Source: an uncultured Bacteroides sp. | GTDB taxonomy: Bacteria; Bacteroidota; Bacteroidia; Bacteroidales; Bacteroidaceae | Assembly (NCBI RefSeq): GCF_910578895.1 | Contig: NZ_CAJTSC010000024.1 | Coordinates: 1 to 51,680 of the forward strand | Length of the DNA: 51,680 nucleotides | Direction: 5' to 3' | Shown here: positions 51,359 through 51,680 of the stretch, one piece after another | Position numbering within the stretch: position 1 is the stretch's first letter | Layout of the letters: every line of letters begins with the position of its first letter | Notes under the pieces: model-generated | Database searches by the model: none | Seen by the model: the letters and a program-made list of their open reading frames with translations, nothing else | Told to the model about the DNA's origin: nothing | Program-made: the position numbers and the translations under genes

Positions 51359-51680
51359 TGAAAGAGTGAGTTCAACTTGAAAAATGAGAATTTGTACTTT
51401 CTTTTTTGGCTGCAACAATTCAGATTCTCAAACCTGAGAACATTAGTCGTGGAAAAATAATAGGAAATGCACTCCCCAAGACAAGTAAATGAAAAGAAAA
51501 GAACAAAGTGCAAATCCAAAAACAGGAAAATACATAAACGTACAATTTTGTTTCTGTTTTGTTTCTTAATAAAAATCAATCATTTTATAATATACTGATT
51601 ATAAGTGCATTGCGGTGATATTTTTATGACAGTTTTGATTATTGTATATAATATTAAAGGAGCTAAACTTCCTAATTCTA

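Noticed and set aside
51298..51579. 93-aa minus-strand frame
   Set aside because: Phe/Leu/Lys-rich from AT-rich DNA and antisense to a clear promoter.

Overview
The window looks like part of a Bacteroidales (Bacteroides / Phocaeicola / Parabacteroides type) chromosome, inside a large integrative conjugative element that carries a type VI secretion locus. The evidence is Bacteroidales TssD and PAAR-Rhs proteins, many promoters of the Bacteroidetes form TTTG-N(19-21)-TAnnTTTG, and polyvalent conjugative-element proteins (ArdC, Toprim, DarB-like methylase-helicase, LPD11). No rRNA, tRNA or CRISPR array was seen.

Layout. 1-9.9 kb: the end of a T6SS effector locus. It holds the VgrG C-terminus, a candidate adaptor, an Imm17-like membrane protein, a PAAR-Rhs effector with a GIY-YIG/URI-like toxin tip, and an IS5/IS427-type insertion that separates the effector from its probable LRR immunity gene. 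A gene remnant and an orphan tssD follow. 10-20.3 kb: accessory cargo. It holds a 1662-aa methylase-helicase, a Panacea-type toxin-antitoxin trio, a SLOG/phosphoribosyltransferase group and an M23 peptidase. 20.5-36.6 kb: one long rightward operon with a canonical promoter, encoding DUF4099, Toprim, bPH2, envelope proteins, peptidoglycan hydrolases, SSB-like and ArdC products. 36.7-51 kb: mostly leftward genes. They include small hypothetical proteins, an OmpA-family protein, a MobV-type relaxase with its probable oriT, envelope proteins, a divergent resolvase-like protein without the catalytic serine, LPD11, SSB and three small leader-type genes.

The main discovery candidate is a family of eight intergenic elements of about 150-200 bp (15.05, 18.54, 38.01, 38.94, 39.97, 48.57, 49.31 and 50.94 kb). 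Each lies just upstream of a leftward gene, yet its Bacteroidetes-type promoter is written on the + strand and points away from that gene. In every copy the + strand can fold into a long nested hairpin. The promoter then sits in the 3' arm and its -7 box faces a 5-7 nt unpaired bubble, with paired stems on both sides. RNA polymerase entering such a folded + strand would transcribe the leftward gene. This is the architecture expected of single-stranded-DNA promoters (F-plasmid Frpo/ssi type), here with the Bacteroidetes promoter consensus. The genes served (methylase-helicase, SSB, LPD11, SLOG/PRTase, YubB-like and others) are what one would expect an incoming conjugative strand to express first.

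A second network is suggested by ATATGATTTT-type operators. They occur at the promoter of the 20.5 kb operon and in the divergent region beside the catalytically dead resolvase-like protein, about 26 kb away.
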